Assembly: GCF_007990545.2 (NCBI RefSeq)
Contig: NZ_AP019829.2
Span: 2,108,001 to 2,172,000, forward strand
Source of the DNA: Leptotrichia wadei
GTDB taxonomy: Bacteria > Fusobacteriota > Fusobacteriia > Fusobacteriales > Leptotrichiaceae
Length of the DNA: 64,000 bases
Direction: 5' to 3'
Translations under genes and position numbers: made by a program
Shown: one piece after another, positions 62,176-64,000 of the stretch
Layout of the letters: every line of letters begins with the position of its first letter
How positions within the stretch are numbered: the stretch's first letter is position 1
Notes under the pieces: generated by a model
Told to the model about the DNA's origin: nothing
The model's input: the letters and a program-made list of their open reading frames with translations, nothing else
Database searches by the model: none

Positions 62176-64000
62176 CTATTCCACCCCTAAAGCTTTAAAT
62201 ACAGCATCTTCAGCTGTAGAATAAAAAATTAAGTTAAATGCACCTATTAAATCTGGTGGTACCGTCGCCAAATCAGAAGCCGAAGTCATTGGCAATAATA
62301 CTTTTTTTGCCCCTGAATCTAAACACACTTGTAACACATTTGCGAGTTCACTTACTTTTATTATTGTTCCACCGATACTCAAATCTCCTAAAATTACCGC
62401 ACTTGAAATAATAGGTTTATTTAATGCAGCTGAACAAATAGCGATGTATGTAGACAAAGTTAAATTTGAAGCCATTCCAATACCTTTTAAGTCTTGATAA
62501 TTTACAACATAATCATTATTTTTTGTGCTGATTTCTCCACTTATTAATTTCCCATTAGCTCTTAAGTATTTAAATGCCATTTCAGCTGATTCCTTTGCTT
62601 CACGATTATTTCCTAATCCTGCTTTTTCAAATTTTCCTGTTCCTTTTGTCATCTGAGTTTCAATTTTAAACAATCCAATCATTCCACTTTTTATACTTGA
62701 AACAATATACAAATGACCTGGTTTCCCAATACCTTCTGGAATTAAACTTCTACTACTTTGCTCTGGAACAGGAACATATTCTTCATTAAATTTTTCATTA
62801 TCGATATACGAAAAATTTACATCATAAAATTCCATCCCACCTATTTTTTTTAGTTGCTCTTTAACTCTTCTTCTCATTTCTAGTGAGAATCTTAATATCT
62901 TTTCAATTTTTTCTTTTGTAAATTTTCCATGTGGATAAATTATTTTTACCATTCCAGAAACAGTTTTTTTGACTGCAATCACATCTCTTTGATTTAATTG
63001 ATTTCCTAATTTAAAATACTTATCATATGCATCTGCATAAGAAATTTTACGTAATTCTCTCATAATTTCCGCATAATAATCTGTTATAAAACCATAGTCA
63101 TCAGTAAAAAACTCTGGTCTATATTTAGGAATTTCCCAACCAGGTAAATAACAGTGCATTCTATCTAAAAATGCCGTATCTCTCCCCATTACATGAGGAA
63201 ATGGTTCAAATAAATTAGAAGTTTTTAAAACAACATCTACACTCTGATTAATATTTCCTATAAAAGCCATTCCAGCACTTGCATTTTTTTGTTCTTTCCC
63301 TCGTGCAAACGAACCTGATGCCATATAATCTTTCATAATTTGGACTCCATCTTGATCCTTAAACTTCATTCCTGCCACCTCATCAAAGGCTACACAGTCC
63401 CAAAGTCCTACAAGTCCCATTGTTCCTCTTCCCATATTATAAAAAAGATTAGCTACACTTGTTTGACCTCCTGATACAAGTATACTGTTAGGACTTATTT
63501 CCTTATAAATATGTGATTTCCCAGTTCCACGAGGCCCTAGCTCACAAAAATTATAATTATTTTCTAACAATGGTATCAATCTTGACAAATGAAGCCATTT
63601 AACTCTTTCGTCAAATTTACTAGATTCCATTCCTGTACTTCTTAAAACAATATCTATCCACTCTTCATCTGTAAATTTTTCTCTTAAATCTTTAAACTCT
63701 TCAAAATCAATTTCTGGCATTTGTACAGGTGTTAATTTTTTTATAATTACAGGATTTCCTTTTTTATCGTCTTCATCATAATAATATTCCAACTGAATAA
63801 TACACCAAATACCTCCTCCTAACAATCTCTCGTATTTAGAAGGATAAACATCTGATACTGGAACACTTTTTAACGATAAATTAGAAAATTCAGCTTCATG
63901 TCTATTCTCCTTAAAATTTAACTTTACAGTAACCTTGTCAATTATTGTATAAGATCCATTTTCTCTTAATTTTGATTTTATTCTTTCGGCTTCATCAGGT
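62176..64000 (-). CDS. brxL: BREX system Lon-like AAA+ protein BrxL, 5' end beyond window
   Basis: The frame is open from TAG at 62176 to the window edge; the TTG at 63825 is internal, since the upstream 58 codons (ERIKSKLRENGSYTIIDKV.., NLSLKSVPVSDVYPSKYERLLGGG) are coding and family-like. AAA+ part: Walker A GPRGTGKSH, Walker B VAFDEVAG, sensor region FIGNINQS, MGRDTAFLDRMHCYLPGWEIPKY. C-terminal Lon-like domain: GIGMASNLTLSTYIAICSAALNKP, GDLSIGGTI, SGAKKVLLP. BrxL is a terminal gene of type I BREX phage-defence loci, so the rest of the island should lie to the right. Confidence 0.93.
   Translation of the reverse strand, partial: PDEAERIKSKLRENGSYTIIDKVTVKLNFKENRHEAEFSNLSLKSVPVSDVYPSKYERLLGGGIWCIIQLEYYYDEDDKKGNPVIIKKLTPVQMPEIDFEEFKDLREKFTDEEWIDIVLRSTGMESSKFDERVKWLHLSRLIPLLENNYNFCELGPRGTGKSHIYKEISPNSILVSGGQTSVANLFYNMGRGTMGLVGLWDCVAFDEVAGMKFKDQDGVQIMKDYMASGSFARGKEQKNASAGMAFIGNINQSVDVVLKTSNLFEPFPHVMGRDTAFLDRMHCYLPGWEIPKYRPEFFTDDYGFITDYYAEIMRELRKISYADAYDKYFKLGNQLNQRDVIAVKKTVSGMVKIIYPHGKFTKEKIEKILRFSLEMRRRVKEQLKKIGGMEFYDVNFSYIDNEKFNEEYVPVPEQSSRSLIPEGIGKPGHLYIVSSIKSGMIGLFKIETQMTKGTGKFEKAGLGNNREAKESAEMAFKYLRANGKLISGEISTKNNDYVVNYQDLKGIGMASNLTLSTYIAICSAALNKPIISSAVILGDLSIGGTIIKVSELANVLQVCLDSGAKKVLLPMTSASDLATVPPDLIGAFNLIFYSTAEDAVFKALGVE

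Noticed and set aside
63825-63827. TTG start of brxL at 63825
   Set aside because: The frame continues upstream to the window end with family-like residues and no ribosome site fits this TTG.

Overview
The window is AT-rich chromosomal DNA from a diderm bacterium. Codon use, gene content (FomA-like porin, autotransporter with a short passenger, LpxL and GT9 lipid A/LPS enzymes, TraX family, phosphatase PhoN, DNPR-type MurE) and strongly A/T-biased spacers point to Fusobacteriota, most likely Leptotrichia or a close relative. This is a judgement from the sequence; no database search was run.

Left part (1-16100): a 5'-nucleotidase cut by the window edge, a short Arg-rich secreted protein, adk, map and a DUF1304 membrane protein, two tandem paralogous secreted proteins, an M50 site-2 protease, a short transcription unit of unknown function, a repeat-built amphipathic helical protein, glmS with a glmS self-cleaving ribozyme in its leader, a parvulin-like lipoprotein, an AsmA/TIGR03545-like protein, and a phnC-phnE-phnE type ABC importer without a binding protein.

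Centre (16142-34000, all minus strand): one long str-S10-spc superoperon read from right to left: murE, then rpsL-rpsG-fusA-tuf-rpsJ-rplC-rplD-rplW-rplB-rpsS-rplV-rpsC-rplP-rpmC-rpsQ-rplN-rplX-rplE-rpsN-rpsH-rplF-rplR-rpsE-rpmD-rplO-secY. It ends at secY: adk and map, often the next genes, lie about 14 kb away on the other strand, and the alpha operon is not in the window. Several leaders and spacers hold stem-loops and good promoters. Then comes a tRNA-Leu/tRNA-fMet/tRNA-Met operon behind a perfect consensus promoter.

Right part (34500-64000): a GT9 glycosyltransferase, tsaD, three Cof-type HAD phosphatases with an orphan CheY-like receiver, a CPDC thioredoxin-like protein, TraX, GNAT and metallo-beta-lactamase-fold proteins, a compact locus for a 23-residue hydrophobic peptide that looks like a type I toxin, an lpxL-like gene broken by an in-frame TGA, outer-membrane proteins, a cell-envelope module (PpiD/SurA-like foldase, GerMN protein, AmiC-like amidase), yajC, pgk, a class A acid phosphatase, tRNA-Arg, rpmB, a MazG-like protein, two Bax-inhibitor-1 family proteins, thrS, and at the right edge the 3' part of brxL, the Lon-like gene of a BREX phage-defence system.

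Between genes there are at least two dispersed repeat families: a ~105-bp element with imperfect terminal inverted repeats (five copies plus one end), and a ~50-85-bp element with an associated ACAAGGGGTC-type hairpin. The best candidates for something undescribed are these repeats, the small-peptide locus at 44243-44470, the self-contained 39-codon unit at 7929-8240, and the structured leaders of adk and of the str operon.
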